Assembly (NCBI GenBank): GCA_964485815.1
Contig: CAZAJX010000001.1
Location: 23,878-87,877 of the forward strand
Length of the DNA stretch: 64,000 nt
From: SFLA01 sp964485815
GTDB lineage: Bacteria > Bacillota > Clostridia > Oscillospirales > CAG-382
Direction: 5' to 3'
Every line of letters starts with the position of its first letter. The stretch's first letter is position 1. Of the stretch, positions 1-8,451 are shown piece after piece. The position numbers were made by a program, and so were the translations under genes. The notes under the pieces are model-generated. The model saw only the letters and a list, made by a program, of their open reading frames with translations, did no database searches and was not told the DNA's origin.

Positions 1-245
1 TACTTTTCGTACACCTCGTAGCCTTCCTGCTCGGTAAAGGTGGAGGTTTTATACAGCACGTTTCTGCCGCTCATAGACTTATAGAATTCCTCAGGAGAAA
101 CAATTCCCCAATCTAGATCGGCGTACTCGGTATGTCCGTCAGGAAAATACACCGTGCCGTGGAGGTAATCGGGAATATCGAAACGTTCTCTCAGTTCTGC
201 GGTGAGATCACAAGCACTATCGGGAATGATAACAAAATCGCTCAT
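1..245 (-). CDS. DegV family protein (5' part only, cut by window edge)
   Basis: The visible 81 residues begin MSDFVIIPDSACDL, the N-terminal pattern of DegV proteins, in which a Asp-Ser-x-x-Asp-like segment after the first beta strand helps bind a fatty acid. Members of this family hand fatty acids to the FakA kinase. The start is ATG at 245 with AAAGGA just upstream. The C-terminal two thirds lie outside the window, so the fatty-acid contact residues in the second domain cannot be checked. The family call is good; a more exact role is not supported. Confidence 0.8.
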   Translation of the reverse strand, partial: MSDFVIIPDSACDLTAELRERFDIPDYLHGTVYFPDGHTEYADLDWGIVSPEEFYKSMSGRNVLYKTSTFTEQEGYEVYEK

Positions 246-341
246 TACGTCATATCCTTTCAAAAAATACTCTAACGGAGTGATTATAACACAGACACAT
301 ACTTTTTTCAACAAAAAAACACTTTTTTATTAAAATATATA

Positions 342-370
342 TTGGAAAAACCGAAAAGATATGTTATAAT
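342..370 (+). promoter_or_regulatory. Sigma-A promoter of the alpha/beta hydrolase gene
   Basis: TTGGAA at 342-347 and TATAAT at 365-370 are separated by exactly 17 bp. The predicted transcript starts near 377, so a longer reading frame opening with the TTG at 342 cannot be the gene start, because that codon is the -35 box. Confidence 0.8.
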
Positions 371-425
371 TCATATGCGCTGTTTGGAAACCAAACATAA
401 AAATGCGTTTACGGAGGAAACAGAT

Positions 426-1379
426 TTGCTTTATTTGTATATTGTTCTCGGCGTTATTGCATTAAGCGCTGTAATCGGCGTAGCCGTAATGCTGAAAATA
501 ACCGTACCGATCTCAAAGCAGGTGTACCAAAATACTTTGGTGCGCAATTCACCCGATAAATGGAAAAGAGAGTGCTCCTGTCCCGAAAACGAGGAGCAAA
601 TGGAAATGTGGAACACCGGCTGTGCCTGGGCGGAAGAAAACAAAGACCGTATGCGTGAGGTTTCAATAACCAACGACGGACTTAAGCTTGTGGGTGAGCT
701 GTACGATTTCGGTTCTGACAAATGTGTGATCATTCTTCCCGGCAGATGCGAAAGCCTTATGTATTCTTATTACTACGCCCGCCCCTACGGTGAAATGGGT
801 ATAAACGTTTTCCTGCCCGACCCCAGAAGCCACGGCAACAGCGAAGGTATATACAGCACGCTGGGTGTTTGCGAAGGTAAAGATACTAACGCCTGGGCAA
901 GATATCTCAACGAAAACGAAGGTATTAACGAAGTATATCTCCACGGCGTATGCGTAGGCGCCAGTACCGCAATTTTTGCCGCGGTGGACGTAGATATGCC
1001 CAAGTGCATAAAAGGTATGGTAAACGAAGGCTGCTACGTTAATTTCTATGAAACCTTCAAGAATCATATGATCGCAGACGGACATCCCGTGTTCCCCGTA
1101 TGCGGAATGGTAATGCGTCAGGTAAAAAAGCATACCGGCGTAGATATTATGAAAAAGTGTCCTCTTAATTACGTTGGCAAGGTAAAAATACCCGTGCTGT
1201 TTATATTCGGTGAAAAGGATATTTACACCGTACCCGAAAAGAGCAAGATATTGTTTGCTGCTTGCGGCAGCGAGGACAAGAAGCTGGTATGGTTCCCTAA
1301 GGGCGGACACAGCCATCTGCGTATAAACAACACCGCCGAATACGATAATGCGGTAAAAGAATTCATACAGTCACATTAA
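426..1379 (+). CDS. Membrane-anchored alpha/beta hydrolase with Cys in the nucleophile elbow
   Basis: 317 aa if translation starts at TTG 426, chosen because GGAGG lies at 413-417 and the promoter at 342-370 excludes earlier starts. A hydrophobic N-terminal segment (about residues 2-25) should anchor the protein, leaving the hydrolase domain outside or at the membrane face. Family marks are an oxyanion loop near ILPGR, the nucleophile elbow GVCVG, an acid in FGEKDIYT and a late His in GGHSH. The elbow normally reads GxSxG; here the third residue is Cys (codon 951-953). The substrate is unknown. It is a single-gene unit closed by a hairpin shared with the convergent lipid operon. Confidence 0.8.
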   Translation: MLYLYIVLGVIALSAVIGVAVMLKITVPISKQVYQNTLVRNSPDKWKRECSCPENEEQMEMWNTGCAWAEENKDRMREVSITNDGLKLVGELYDFGSDKCVIILPGRCESLMYSYYYARPYGEMGINVFLPDPRSHGNSEGIYSTLGVCEGKDTNAWARYLNENEGINEVYLHGVCVGASTAIFAAVDVDMPKCIKGMVNEGCYVNFYETFKNHMIADGHPVFPVCGMVMRQVKKHTGVDIMKKCPLNYVGKVKIPVLFIFGEKDIYTVPEKSKILFAACGSEDKKLVWFPKGGHSHLRINNTAEYDNAVKEFIQSH

Positions 1380-1384
1380 AACAA

Positions 1385-1430
1385 AAACATCCGATAAATT
1401 CAAAATTTATCGGATGTTTATTTTTATTTG
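1385..1430. terminator. Bidirectional intrinsic terminator
   Basis: A 16-bp perfect stem (1385-1400 with 1404-1419) with a 3-nt loop has A-rich sequence on the left and a T-rich tract on the right. It lies between two genes that end head-on and can serve both. Confidence 0.85.
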
Positions 1431-1798
1431 TTTTTTTGAAAAAAAGGATGCTCTCTGCCAAAAGCACAATCGTAAACGAAATGTTCACAGTTGTTTTCAA
1501 GGATATTATATCCCGTTTCCCCAAGTCTGCTTTTTGCGCGGGACACGGCTTTCTCGGGCGGGAACCTTTTTTTGCGCTCGCTCTTTTCGGTAACGCCCGT
1601 TTCGCATATCCCTTCGCCGATAAAGGTATAGATATCCGTTGACAGAACGCATATTTCCTCGGGACCTACGCCTGAATTATCGGGATATCCGAATTGGATT
1701 ACGGTGTTATCGTCAACGTATATGCCGTAATGATAATAAAACTTAACCTTTACACGGATAATATCTCCGTATTCAGGCAAAGTGGTTTTCCAGATCAT
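1424..1798 (-). CDS. LRAT-like (NlpC/P60 superfamily) thiol acyltransferase or phospholipase
   Basis: 124 aa. The His of HYGIYV (H23) and the Cys of NNCEHFVYD (C104) form the catalytic pair typical of the permuted LRAT branch, whose members move or hydrolyse acyl chains on lipids through a Cys thioester. There is no signal peptide or membrane segment, so it should be cytoplasmic. Its ATG overlaps the carrier-protein stop as ATGA, so the two are translationally coupled. As the last gene of an operon with an acyl ligase, carrier proteins and two PlsC enzymes, it may release or transfer acyl groups during phospholipid remodelling. That role is inferred from context. Confidence 0.7.
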   Translation of the reverse strand: MIWKTTLPEYGDIIRVKVKFYYHYGIYVDDNTVIQFGYPDNSGVGPEEICVLSTDIYTFIGEGICETGVTEKSERKKRFPPEKAVSRAKSRLGETGYNILENNCEHFVYDCAFGREHPFFQKNK

Positions 1799-2034
1799 TT
1801 TATTTTTTCTTCCACCTTACGCACAATATCCCCTACGGTCTTAAGTTCGGGAAGATCGGAATTGGTGAATCTTACTCCAAACTCCTGCTCTATTCCCATC
1901 GCCATATACAGCATACCGATAGAGTTCATTCCCAAACCGTCGGAAAGAGTATCGGATTCGGTAATGCGGGAGGAATCGATCTCTCCTTCAAAAACGTTAT
2001 CGAATATTTTTTTAAGACGTTCGAGAGTGTTCAT
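1795..2034 (-). CDS. Acyl carrier protein
   Basis: 79 aa, the usual ACP length. The phosphopantetheine attachment Ser is S38 in GMNSIGM; the common Asp before that Ser is Asn here. Helices before and after match the four-helix carrier fold, with LKTVGDIVRKVEEK at the end. It sits between a PlsC acyltransferase (1 nt away) and the LRAT-like gene (4-nt overlap). It is likely a dedicated acyl donor for this operon rather than the housekeeping AcpP, because no fab genes are nearby. The exact acyl cargo is unknown. Confidence 0.85.
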   Translation of the reverse strand: MNTLERLKKIFDNVFEGEIDSSRITESDTLSDGLGMNSIGMLYMAMGIEQEFGVRFTNSDLPELKTVGDIVRKVEEKIK

Positions 2035-2035
2035 T

Positions 2036-2707
2036 TTATTCTCCTTTCAAAGCTTGCACATATACTTCACGGCAAGCGTTGATCTTTTCCAAAAGCAATG
2101 CGGAAACGTTGTTTATATCTCCCACGGAGGGGAACTTCTTTTTACAATGATCCGCAGGATAAAAAGGATCGCCTACAACGTACAATCTTTTTCTCATTCC
2201 CGCGGACGGTCTTGAGTACACGGGGATTATAGGCGCACCGCTTTGCAAAGCGATAAGAACGGCGCCGGATTTGATATCAGACATACCGTCCTCTCTTTCA
2301 ATTCTGCCCTGCGGAAAAATTGCGAGAACGTGGCCGTTTTTTATAACCGAAACCGATTTGCGCACGGCCTCGATATCGGAAATACCGCGGTCAATTTTAA
2401 TGCATCCCATAAGCTTTAACAGAAAGGAGAGAATTCCCTTTGACATTACTTCTTCGGAAGCAAGGAAGAAAACTCTTCTGTACCAAAAACAGCTTCCCAA
2501 CAAAAGTGCATCTGAAAATCCGGTATGGTTTGCCGCGATCAAAGCGCCGCCTTTAAAGTTTCGCTTGTACTTCTTTCCATCAAGTCCTATGGCGCGCACC
2601 TTGAAAAGGCGGACCACAAAATAGTGAAGCCTGCCGTAATCCATAGGCAAAAACTTTGGATTAAACAATGAAAAAAACTTATTTTTTGCCATTTTCTTTT
2701 TCCACAC
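2036..2707 (-). CDS. PlsC-type 1-acylglycerol-3-phosphate acyltransferase
   Basis: 223 aa. The HX4D catalytic motif is NHTGFSD near residue 61, and the substrate-binding motif is FPQGRIERE near residue 131, both in the usual PlsC order. Such enzymes transfer a fatty acyl group from acyl-ACP or acyl-CoA to lysophosphatidate or related lysolipids at the inner membrane face. The start overlaps the upstream PlsC gene by 29 nt, so the two are coupled. The ACP gene follows directly, suggesting acyl-ACP as donor. Which lysolipid it uses cannot be told from the sequence. Confidence 0.85.
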   Translation of the reverse strand: MWKKKMAKNKFFSLFNPKFLPMDYGRLHYFVVRLFKVRAIGLDGKKYKRNFKGGALIAANHTGFSDALLLGSCFWYRRVFFLASEEVMSKGILSFLLKLMGCIKIDRGISDIEAVRKSVSVIKNGHVLAIFPQGRIEREDGMSDIKSGAVLIALQSGAPIIPVYSRPSAGMRKRLYVVGDPFYPADHCKKKFPSVGDINNVSALLLEKINACREVYVQALKGE

Positions 2708-3341
2708 GTCTTTTTAATTCTTCACCCAATTCCATTGTCTTGTCCTCCAACAGCTTGGTAAGACGAGTTATCTCCTCGGGAGAAGGATTTTCCTCTTTGC
2801 AATAATCACGAATATATATCTTTTCGCCGATCATTACTCGGGTGCGGTTCTTGAAGGAATATGCTCCGTCGGTATACATAGGAACTATAGGTGCATCGGT
2901 ACGCAAAGCGATGATCACCACGCTGGGCTTAAAGGGCCAGGGCTTTCCGTCAACGGGAAGGCGGCTTTCGGGAAAAATTCCGATAGTTCCGCCGTTATCC
3001 AGCACTTTTAAGGATTCGGCTATGAAGGAAAGATCTCTCGTATCGCGGTTAACGAAAATTCCGCCGATGGCAAACAGAAACTTTGAGAACATTTTTCCCT
3101 TGTTAAACATAACCTCCGCAATCAAAAAACGCAGAGTGCGGAAAGGAAATATATTCATATACAGCACAAAATCCATTAAGGACTTGTGGTTTGACATCAG
3201 TATACAAGGCTTGGGAAGCTTTTTACCTTGGGATTCCTTGTTAATATAATACAGCTTGGGACGGAGAAAAATTCTGGTGGGAATAAAGCCCGTAAGCTGA
3301 ACGAAAGCGCGTACAAATTGGTTGGGTTTGCCTTGGCGCAT
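2679..3341 (-). CDS. PlsC-type acyltransferase, second copy
   Basis: 220 aa, with NHKSLMD as the HX4D motif near residue 51 and FPESRLPVDG as the second motif near residue 123. It diverges clearly from its neighbour at 2036-2707, so this is not a recent duplication. Two adjacent acyltransferases could fill the sn-1 and sn-2 positions or use different lysolipids. It begins 3 nt after the acyl-ligase stop and overlaps the next PlsC by 29 nt. Function beyond acyl transfer is inference. Confidence 0.85.
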   Translation of the reverse strand: MRQGKPNQFVRAFVQLTGFIPTRIFLRPKLYYINKESQGKKLPKPCILMSNHKSLMDFVLYMNIFPFRTLRFLIAEVMFNKGKMFSKFLFAIGGIFVNRDTRDLSFIAESLKVLDNGGTIGIFPESRLPVDGKPWPFKPSVVIIALRTDAPIVPMYTDGAYSFKNRTRVMIGEKIYIRDYCKEENPSPEEITRLTKLLEDKTMELGEELKRRVEKENGKK

Positions 3342-3344
3342 AGG

Positions 3345-5273
3345 TCAGATCTGCCTTTCTATGTATTCGCAAAAATCGCGTAAAGTATAGAAATAATTGT
3401 TTGAATCGGAATAATCTATGGGGAATTCCTTTGAAAGCTCGGTGAGCAGAGTAAAATACTGCAAGGAAGAAGCACCAAGCTCGTGCATAACGTGAGTATC
3501 GGGACCGATATCCTCTTTTTCAACGCCGAGTATGGGAGCAGCTATGGTACGTACCTTATCGGCAAGAGGGGAATTGACATCAAACTCTGCGGCTTCCTTT
3601 ATCTCCACCTCGTTAAAGGGGATAAGCTTTACTCTGCCGTCTGCAAGGGCGTTTTTAAGATATTTTCTGCCTACCTTTATTGCAGTTTCGGATGCGATGG
3701 GATCGTATGTCATATAAAAATCACGTATCTGCATAGGAAGCGGCAAGGATTGGTTGGTCTTATAAATATTGGAAATAAGGTTGGAAACCTTCGCACCGCG
3801 CAAATAGGGGCTGATGCGGACGATCATAGTAAGCTTTTCATCGCTTCCCTCTCCCAATCCAAGGACGGAATACATCATAGCCTCGGGGAGATCAAACGCC
3901 TGCTCGATGGTATCGGGATTAAGATTTTCGCCGTTTTCGCCGATAACCGAATCGCCTTTTCTGCCGCGGATGTAATAATATCCGTCAACACAATCAACGA
4001 TATCGCCTGTATTGTACCAACCCTCGTTAAGCTTTTCGACACCGTTTACAAGCATACGCTTGCAGGTGGAATTGCCCTTGATAAGTAGCACGCCGTTTTC
4101 ATCGATCTTATATTCAATAGATGCAAAGGGCTTGCCTACGCTGTTTTGCATAAGCTCGGAGGGCTTATTGCGAAGCTCGGTAGAGGTTATACCCACCTCG
4201 CTCATTCCGTAACCGTTGTGCAAGGGATAGCCGATAGCGGAAAACAGACGGAGGGTGGATTCCTTTATATAGCTGCCGCCGGAAATGCAGTAACGCACGG
4301 TGGGACCGAACAGTTTATCGGTAACCTCGGTCATAAGCTTACGGGACAGCCAGTTTCCCAAAGCGGGGCTTATATTCTGAACCTTAAGGCAGATAGCGGT
4401 ACCCTTTTCAAAGCGTTTTCTTGTTTTCTCATCTTTATTGTTTATCTCACGCATTACCTGCTTTTCGATAGTATGCCACAGCAAGGGCACGGCAAAAACG
4501 TGGGTAACCTCGTGGGCACGGCAGGTCTTCATCAACGTTTCGCCCGACATATCTCTGGGGAATACCATTGTATTCCAATAAAATGCATGCCAGAAATAAA
4601 CGGCGATGAGTCCGAAAACGTGATAAAAAGGAAGGAAGCATATCTGCTTTAATCTGCCGTTTACGTGAACGGCGATATTCATGTTCTCCTCAAACATAGG
4701 TCCTGCGTTAAGGACCTGCTCGCTTATTTCGTTACCGGTGTAAAAGCAAACAACCTGATTAAGTGTAGTCGCCGAAGTGGACAAAGCGATCTCGTCCTCA
4801 AAGCAATCCACAAAATCGCTGCCTTCGGGAAGCGCGGTAATGTCAATAAACTCACCGGGAAGAGATGTGCTCTTCATACCGATAACGTATTTTATATTAA
4901 GCGTTTCAATTAGTCCTGCGGACATATGGAGAGGATGGCGGCGGTTTACCAGATAAGGCTTGTTTCCGCTGCGGAGAATTGCCCAGAAAGCGACAATCCA
5001 TTCAAGGCAGTTATCCATATCCAAAGCAACGTATCCGTGAGTAGCACCGATATGGGCATAAAGGGACTCGGAAGTACGGCGGATCATTTCTTTTACCTCG
5101 CCGTATGTATGCTCGTGAATTCTAAATCCGTCGCCGGTTTCCGCAGCTATTGCCGTGGGGTTGCTGAACATGATCTCATAAACCGATTTAAAGCTTTTAT
5201 CCGATGCATTAAGCGCTTTAATATTGTTTTTTACCAGCTTGAGATAATCTTTGAGGTATTTTTTCATTTTCAT
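3345..5273 (-). CDS. AMP-forming acyl ligase fused to a C-terminal carrier domain
   Basis: 642 aa from ATG 5273, four nt after a GGAG (ATG 5267 is also possible). Residues about 25-540 form an ANL adenylation domain: GYGMSEVGITST is the A5 motif and YNTGD...GRKGD matches A7/A8. The P-loop, normally TSGTTGxxK, reads TSATTLNQV, with both glycines and the Lys altered. Residues about 568-642 are a carrier domain with LGASSL, Ser near 603 taking phosphopantetheine. Acyl-AMP would be loaded onto this tethered carrier or the free ACP. The layout recalls a split version of E. coli Aas, which re-acylates lysophospholipids. It leads the operon. Confidence 0.8.
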   Translation of the reverse strand: MKMKKYLKDYLKLVKNNIKALNASDKSFKSVYEIMFSNPTAIAAETGDGFRIHEHTYGEVKEMIRRTSESLYAHIGATHGYVALDMDNCLEWIVAFWAILRSGNKPYLVNRRHPLHMSAGLIETLNIKYVIGMKSTSLPGEFIDITALPEGSDFVDCFEDEIALSTSATTLNQVVCFYTGNEISEQVLNAGPMFEENMNIAVHVNGRLKQICFLPFYHVFGLIAVYFWHAFYWNTMVFPRDMSGETLMKTCRAHEVTHVFAVPLLWHTIEKQVMREINNKDEKTRKRFEKGTAICLKVQNISPALGNWLSRKLMTEVTDKLFGPTVRYCISGGSYIKESTLRLFSAIGYPLHNGYGMSEVGITSTELRNKPSELMQNSVGKPFASIEYKIDENGVLLIKGNSTCKRMLVNGVEKLNEGWYNTGDIVDCVDGYYYIRGRKGDSVIGENGENLNPDTIEQAFDLPEAMMYSVLGLGEGSDEKLTMIVRISPYLRGAKVSNLISNIYKTNQSLPLPMQIRDFYMTYDPIASETAIKVGRKYLKNALADGRVKLIPFNEVEIKEAAEFDVNSPLADKVRTIAAPILGVEKEDIGPDTHVMHELGASSLQYFTLLTELSKEFPIDYSDSNNYFYTLRDFCEYIERQI

Positions 5274-5303
5274 ACAACTCCGTATTGACAAAATATCTTT
5301 ATT

Positions 5304-5332
5304 ATTTTATACAAAACCCGTATAATTGTCAA
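5304..5332 (-). promoter_or_regulatory. Sigma-A promoter of the lipid operon
   Basis: On the minus strand TTGACA (5332-5327) and TAAAAT (5309-5304) are 17 bp apart. The predicted start lies about 25 nt before the ligase ATG at 5273. No other promoter is seen down to 1424, so the five genes probably share one transcript. Confidence 0.8.
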
Positions 5333-5364
5333 TAGATACGACAGCAAAAAGTTTTTGAGACACC

Positions 5365-5393
5365 TTGATTTTTTACGAATTATATGTTAACAT
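5365..5393 (+). promoter_or_regulatory. Likely promoter of the CBM9-like lipoprotein
   Basis: TTGATT at 5365-5370 and TAACAT at 5388-5393 are 17 bp apart. Both boxes are imperfect, so this is a moderate call. Confidence 0.5.
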
Positions 5394-5432
5394 AAGCGTA
5401 GCATACAAAATCCACATTACAGGAGTACAACT

Positions 5433-6794
5433 ATGAAGAAAATCATTGCCGTACTGCTTGTTGCAGTACTCACCCTTTCCATCGTTGCATGCGGCGGAAA
5501 CGAAACTTCCGATACGGACAGATCCAAGCCCGAAGCAAGCGAAACCGTTAGCGGCGAATCCGAAGGCAACGAATCCGTTGACGGTGAATCCCAGCCTTCC
5601 GATGGATCCGTTCCTGAGGACGAGTCTGATCCCGAAGACGAATCCGTCCCCGAGGATGAATCTCAGCCCGAGGACGAATCCACACCCGAAGATACCGAAG
5701 CCATCCCTGCATTTGCTTCCAATTTTGTTACTTGGGCAAGCTTGGGTGTAGGACTCCGCGCTACCGACAGCACGTCTATTCAGCTTACCGGTGTAAACAA
5801 AGAAGCCGGCTACGGCGACATAATAATTTATACATACGATTACGCACAGGACAAGGTAACCGTTAAGGACGGTAAATATGCTGATTACGCTTACCTCGTT
5901 GCAGAGTATGATTCTTCCCTCTTCGGTGTAAAGAAGACAGGATTTTTTGCTGCAGGCTCTCTTTCCGATAACGCTTTCCTTACCATTCCCGACGTAGGCT
6001 TTATTATTGCCGCACACAAGGATCAGACGGTTATGGCTGCAAGACTCAGCGAATGTCCCGATGATGTTACACTGTTTGCCGCCGGCGTCCAGGTTTGCGA
6101 CGTTAACTATTCTATCACCAAGGTTAACTCCGCTATCACTATCGACGGTAATATAGAAGACGCTTGGAAACAGCACAAGATAGATTCCATAAACGAATCC
6201 AACAACAAGTGGGCTTACTGGAGCTTTGTTGAAAATGAGTATTATTCCACTGCGGAATACTACGTTACCTATGACAATGATAACCTTTACCTGGCAGTAG
6301 TTGTTGATTCTCCTTATCACTATTGCCCCATATCCCCCTCCGAACCCGGCGGAATGTACCAATACGAATGTATTCAGGTAAAAGTTACCACTGTCAGCCC
6401 CAAATCCGAATATATTATGGAGAATTACGATCACGTTATCAATAACGCGGCTAATACCGACGGATACGTTCGCGCTTACGGATTTGCCGTAAATGATGAC
6501 GGTGAGACCTGCTACTACGAAAACAGCGGTGTAAGCAAGACCTTCCGGGGTAAGGCCGTATGTACAAGAAATGACGATGCACAGCTTACCGTTTACGAAG
6601 TATCCATTCCCTGGTCTTCTCTCGACCTTACTGTTGCCGAGCTTGATACGTTCGGTCTGACCTTCTCTATCAACTCCACAAACGAAGAAGATGTTGAAAA
6701 AGGAACCTGGAGAAACCTGGTTCTGTTTGACGGCGGCGGAGTTATAAAGCGTAACGACTGGGCAAAAATTCCCGAAGTTACTATAGTTCACTAA
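5433..6794 (+). CDS. Lipoprotein with acidic linker and CBM9/DOMON-like C-terminal domain
   Basis: 453 aa. A type II signal peptide ends in the lipobox LSIVAC, so Cys20 should be lipidated and the protein held outside the membrane. Residues about 23-90 are a low-complexity Ser/Glu/Asp/Pro linker with repeated PEDES units. A middle region follows (about 95-220). Residues about 225-450 carry ITIDGNIEDAW, YYVTYDNDNLYLAV and YEVSIPWSSL, the recurring pattern of CBM9-like sugar- or haem-binding beta sandwiches. ATG 5433 has AGGAG upstream. It stands alone between a promoter and a terminator. The ligand is unknown. Confidence 0.75.
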   Translation: MKKIIAVLLVAVLTLSIVACGGNETSDTDRSKPEASETVSGESEGNESVDGESQPSDGSVPEDESDPEDESVPEDESQPEDESTPEDTEAIPAFASNFVTWASLGVGLRATDSTSIQLTGVNKEAGYGDIIIYTYDYAQDKVTVKDGKYADYAYLVAEYDSSLFGVKKTGFFAAGSLSDNAFLTIPDVGFIIAAHKDQTVMAARLSECPDDVTLFAAGVQVCDVNYSITKVNSAITIDGNIEDAWKQHKIDSINESNNKWAYWSFVENEYYSTAEYYVTYDNDNLYLAVVVDSPYHYCPISPSEPGGMYQYECIQVKVTTVSPKSEYIMENYDHVINNAANTDGYVRAYGFAVNDDGETCYYENSGVSKTFRGKAVCTRNDDAQLTVYEVSIPWSSLDLTVAELDTFGLTFSINSTNEEDVEKGTWRNLVLFDGGGVIKRNDWAKIPEVTIVH

Positions 6795-6823
6795 TCAACA
6801 CCAAATCAATCCCCCAAGAAAAA

Positions 6824-6858
6824 CGCCCTGCGACATATTTCGCAGGGCGGATTTTATT
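6824..6858. terminator. Bidirectional intrinsic terminator
   Basis: CGCCCTGCG (6824-6832) pairs with CGCAGGGCG (6841-6849) around an 8-nt loop; a T run follows on the right and an A run precedes on the left. It separates the convergent lipoprotein and SPFH genes. Confidence 0.85.
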
Positions 6859-6869
6859 ATTGTTAATGA

Positions 6870-8171
6870 TTACTTAACGTCCTCTTCGTTGAACACATCT
6901 CCGCACTCGGGACAGAACTTGGGAGGCTTTGCGGGATCCTCAGGCTCCCAACCGCATTTGTCGCACTTATAAAGGAGTGCGCCCGCAGGCTTTTTGCTTC
7001 CGCACTCGGAGCAGAATTTACCTTTGTTCTCGGCGCCGCAAGAGCATTTCCAACTGTCGGTTCCGGGCTTCTTGCTTCCGCATTCAGTACAGAATTTGCC
7101 GGTTGCAACGTTACCGCAGGTACACTTCCAACCGTTTGCGTTTGCAGTTACAGGCTGAGGCTTTTCACCCATTGCATAAAGATTTGCGGGATTTGCGGCG
7201 TTACCTGTGTTCATCGCCATGCCCATTCCCATAAAGCCCGTCATTGCGCCGGCGGAATTGTTTGCCGCTGCCTCCATAGCAGATGCCTGGGACTGAACGA
7301 GAGTAGCCGCAGCCATAGTAGGATCGCGAAGGATTGCGGCGCGCTGTGCATCGGTAATTATCTTCGCCTGATCCTCGGGCAGATCGATAGGATTAAGAGC
7401 AACGCTCTTTACCTCAATACCTCTGCCGTTTTTCCATTCATCGGAAAGCTGGTTGCGAAGCTCGTCCTCTATCTCCTGCGTATGAGCAGTTATTGCGGAG
7501 GGACGGATGCCCAGCGCAGAAAGCTTACCGATAGAGGGAGTAAGTGCAGACACGAATTCACGGCGCATCTGGGAATCCAGATCATCTCTTGTATACTCTT
7601 CGGAAACGTTTCCGGCAATCTTCGAATAAAATATAATGGGATCGCAGATCACATAAGAATATGTGCCCGAGCATCTTATAGATACGTCGATATCCAGATT
7701 AATATTAACATCTACCACTCTGAATGGAATGGGATTGATGGTTCCGAATTTATTATTGAGAATTTCCTTGGTGTTGAAATAATAAACACGCTGATCCTTG
7801 CCCGTATCACCACCATAGGTAAAGCGTTTTCCAAGAACCTTGAAGGTGTTCAAAAGACTTTCACCGAACTTGCCGGAGAAAATACTGGGCTCCGTTGAAG
7901 AATCATAGGTGTATTCGCCGGGCTCCGCACAGATATCCACTACCTTGCCCTGCTCAACTATTACCATACACTGTCCGTCAGCTACGGCGATGCCCGATCC
8001 GTTTGAGATAATATTATCGCTTGCTTTTGTGTTTGAAGATCTTCCGCTTATGCGTTTTGCGCCTTTGCGCATAAGAACATCGTTTTCCAAAGCATCACAA
8101 TAGAAAAACTCTTTCCATTGATCTGCCAGAGTTCCGCCAAGTGCGCCGATTCCTGCTTTAATAAGTCCCAT
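6870..8171 (-). CDS. SPFH-domain protein with three C-terminal zinc ribbons
   Basis: 433 aa. Residues about 1-300 are an SPFH/band-7-like domain of the bacterial virion-core-protein-like class: an N-terminal Gly-rich start, then ADGQCMVIVEQGKVVD, then a helical stretch rich in Ala (about 285-325). The C-terminus has three zinc ribbons built from CxC/CxxC pairs: WKCTCG..FCTECG, WKCSCG..FCSECG and YKCDKCG..FCPECG. There is no signal peptide. ATG 8171 follows AAGGAGC. It is a single-gene unit. Related proteins are thought to form membrane-linked scaffolds, but the task of this one is unknown. Confidence 0.75.
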   Translation of the reverse strand: MGLIKAGIGALGGTLADQWKEFFYCDALENDVLMRKGAKRISGRSSNTKASDNIISNGSGIAVADGQCMVIVEQGKVVDICAEPGEYTYDSSTEPSIFSGKFGESLLNTFKVLGKRFTYGGDTGKDQRVYYFNTKEILNNKFGTINPIPFRVVDVNINLDIDVSIRCSGTYSYVICDPIIFYSKIAGNVSEEYTRDDLDSQMRREFVSALTPSIGKLSALGIRPSAITAHTQEIEDELRNQLSDEWKNGRGIEVKSVALNPIDLPEDQAKIITDAQRAAILRDPTMAAATLVQSQASAMEAAANNSAGAMTGFMGMGMAMNTGNAANPANLYAMGEKPQPVTANANGWKCTCGNVATGKFCTECGSKKPGTDSWKCSCGAENKGKFCSECGSKKPAGALLYKCDKCGWEPEDPAKPPKFCPECGDVFNEEDVK

Positions 8172-8245
8172 AAAGAACAGCTCCTTTCATATGTAAAAAA
8201 ACAAATCGGTAAACAATATAACAAGGTTTTCACTTCGTTTAAATA

Positions 8246-8254
8246 ATTATAGCA
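8246..8254 (-). promoter_or_regulatory. Extended -10 element for the SPFH gene
   Basis: On the minus strand TGCTATAAT (8254-8246) is a TGnTATAAT extended -10; no good -35 lies upstream. It implies a leader of about 70 nt. Confidence 0.5.
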
Positions 8255-8387
8255 TACTTTTTCCGAAGTTGCACTATTAATTAATGAATTTTTTTGCTTT
8301 TTTAAGTAAAAAATGCACTAAATTTGATCTTTTTTTAAAACAAAATTGAGCATATGGAAAAAATCGTTGTATTATCGAATTTTATGA

Positions 8388-8415
8388 TTTACAAATTTCG
8401 GTTTTATGGTATAAT
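8388..8415 (+). promoter_or_regulatory. Promoter of the lactate/malate dehydrogenase gene
   Basis: TTTACA at 8388-8393 and TATAAT at 8410-8415 are 16 bp apart, with TG at 8407-8408 giving an extended -10. Confidence 0.75.
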
Positions 8416-8451
8416 TGTTAATGTAAAAACAGTATTAAAGGAGAATGTGTT

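Noticed and set aside
342..425. Longer hydrolase start at TTG 342
   Set aside because: That TTG is the -35 box of a clear promoter, so it cannot be translated from this transcript; TTG 426 has the ribosome site.
5373..6791. 472-codon antisense frame opposite the CBM9-like lipoprotein
   Set aside because: No ribosome site or signal; the plus-strand frame has a signal peptide, family motifs, promoter and terminator. Codon bias leaves the opposite frame open.
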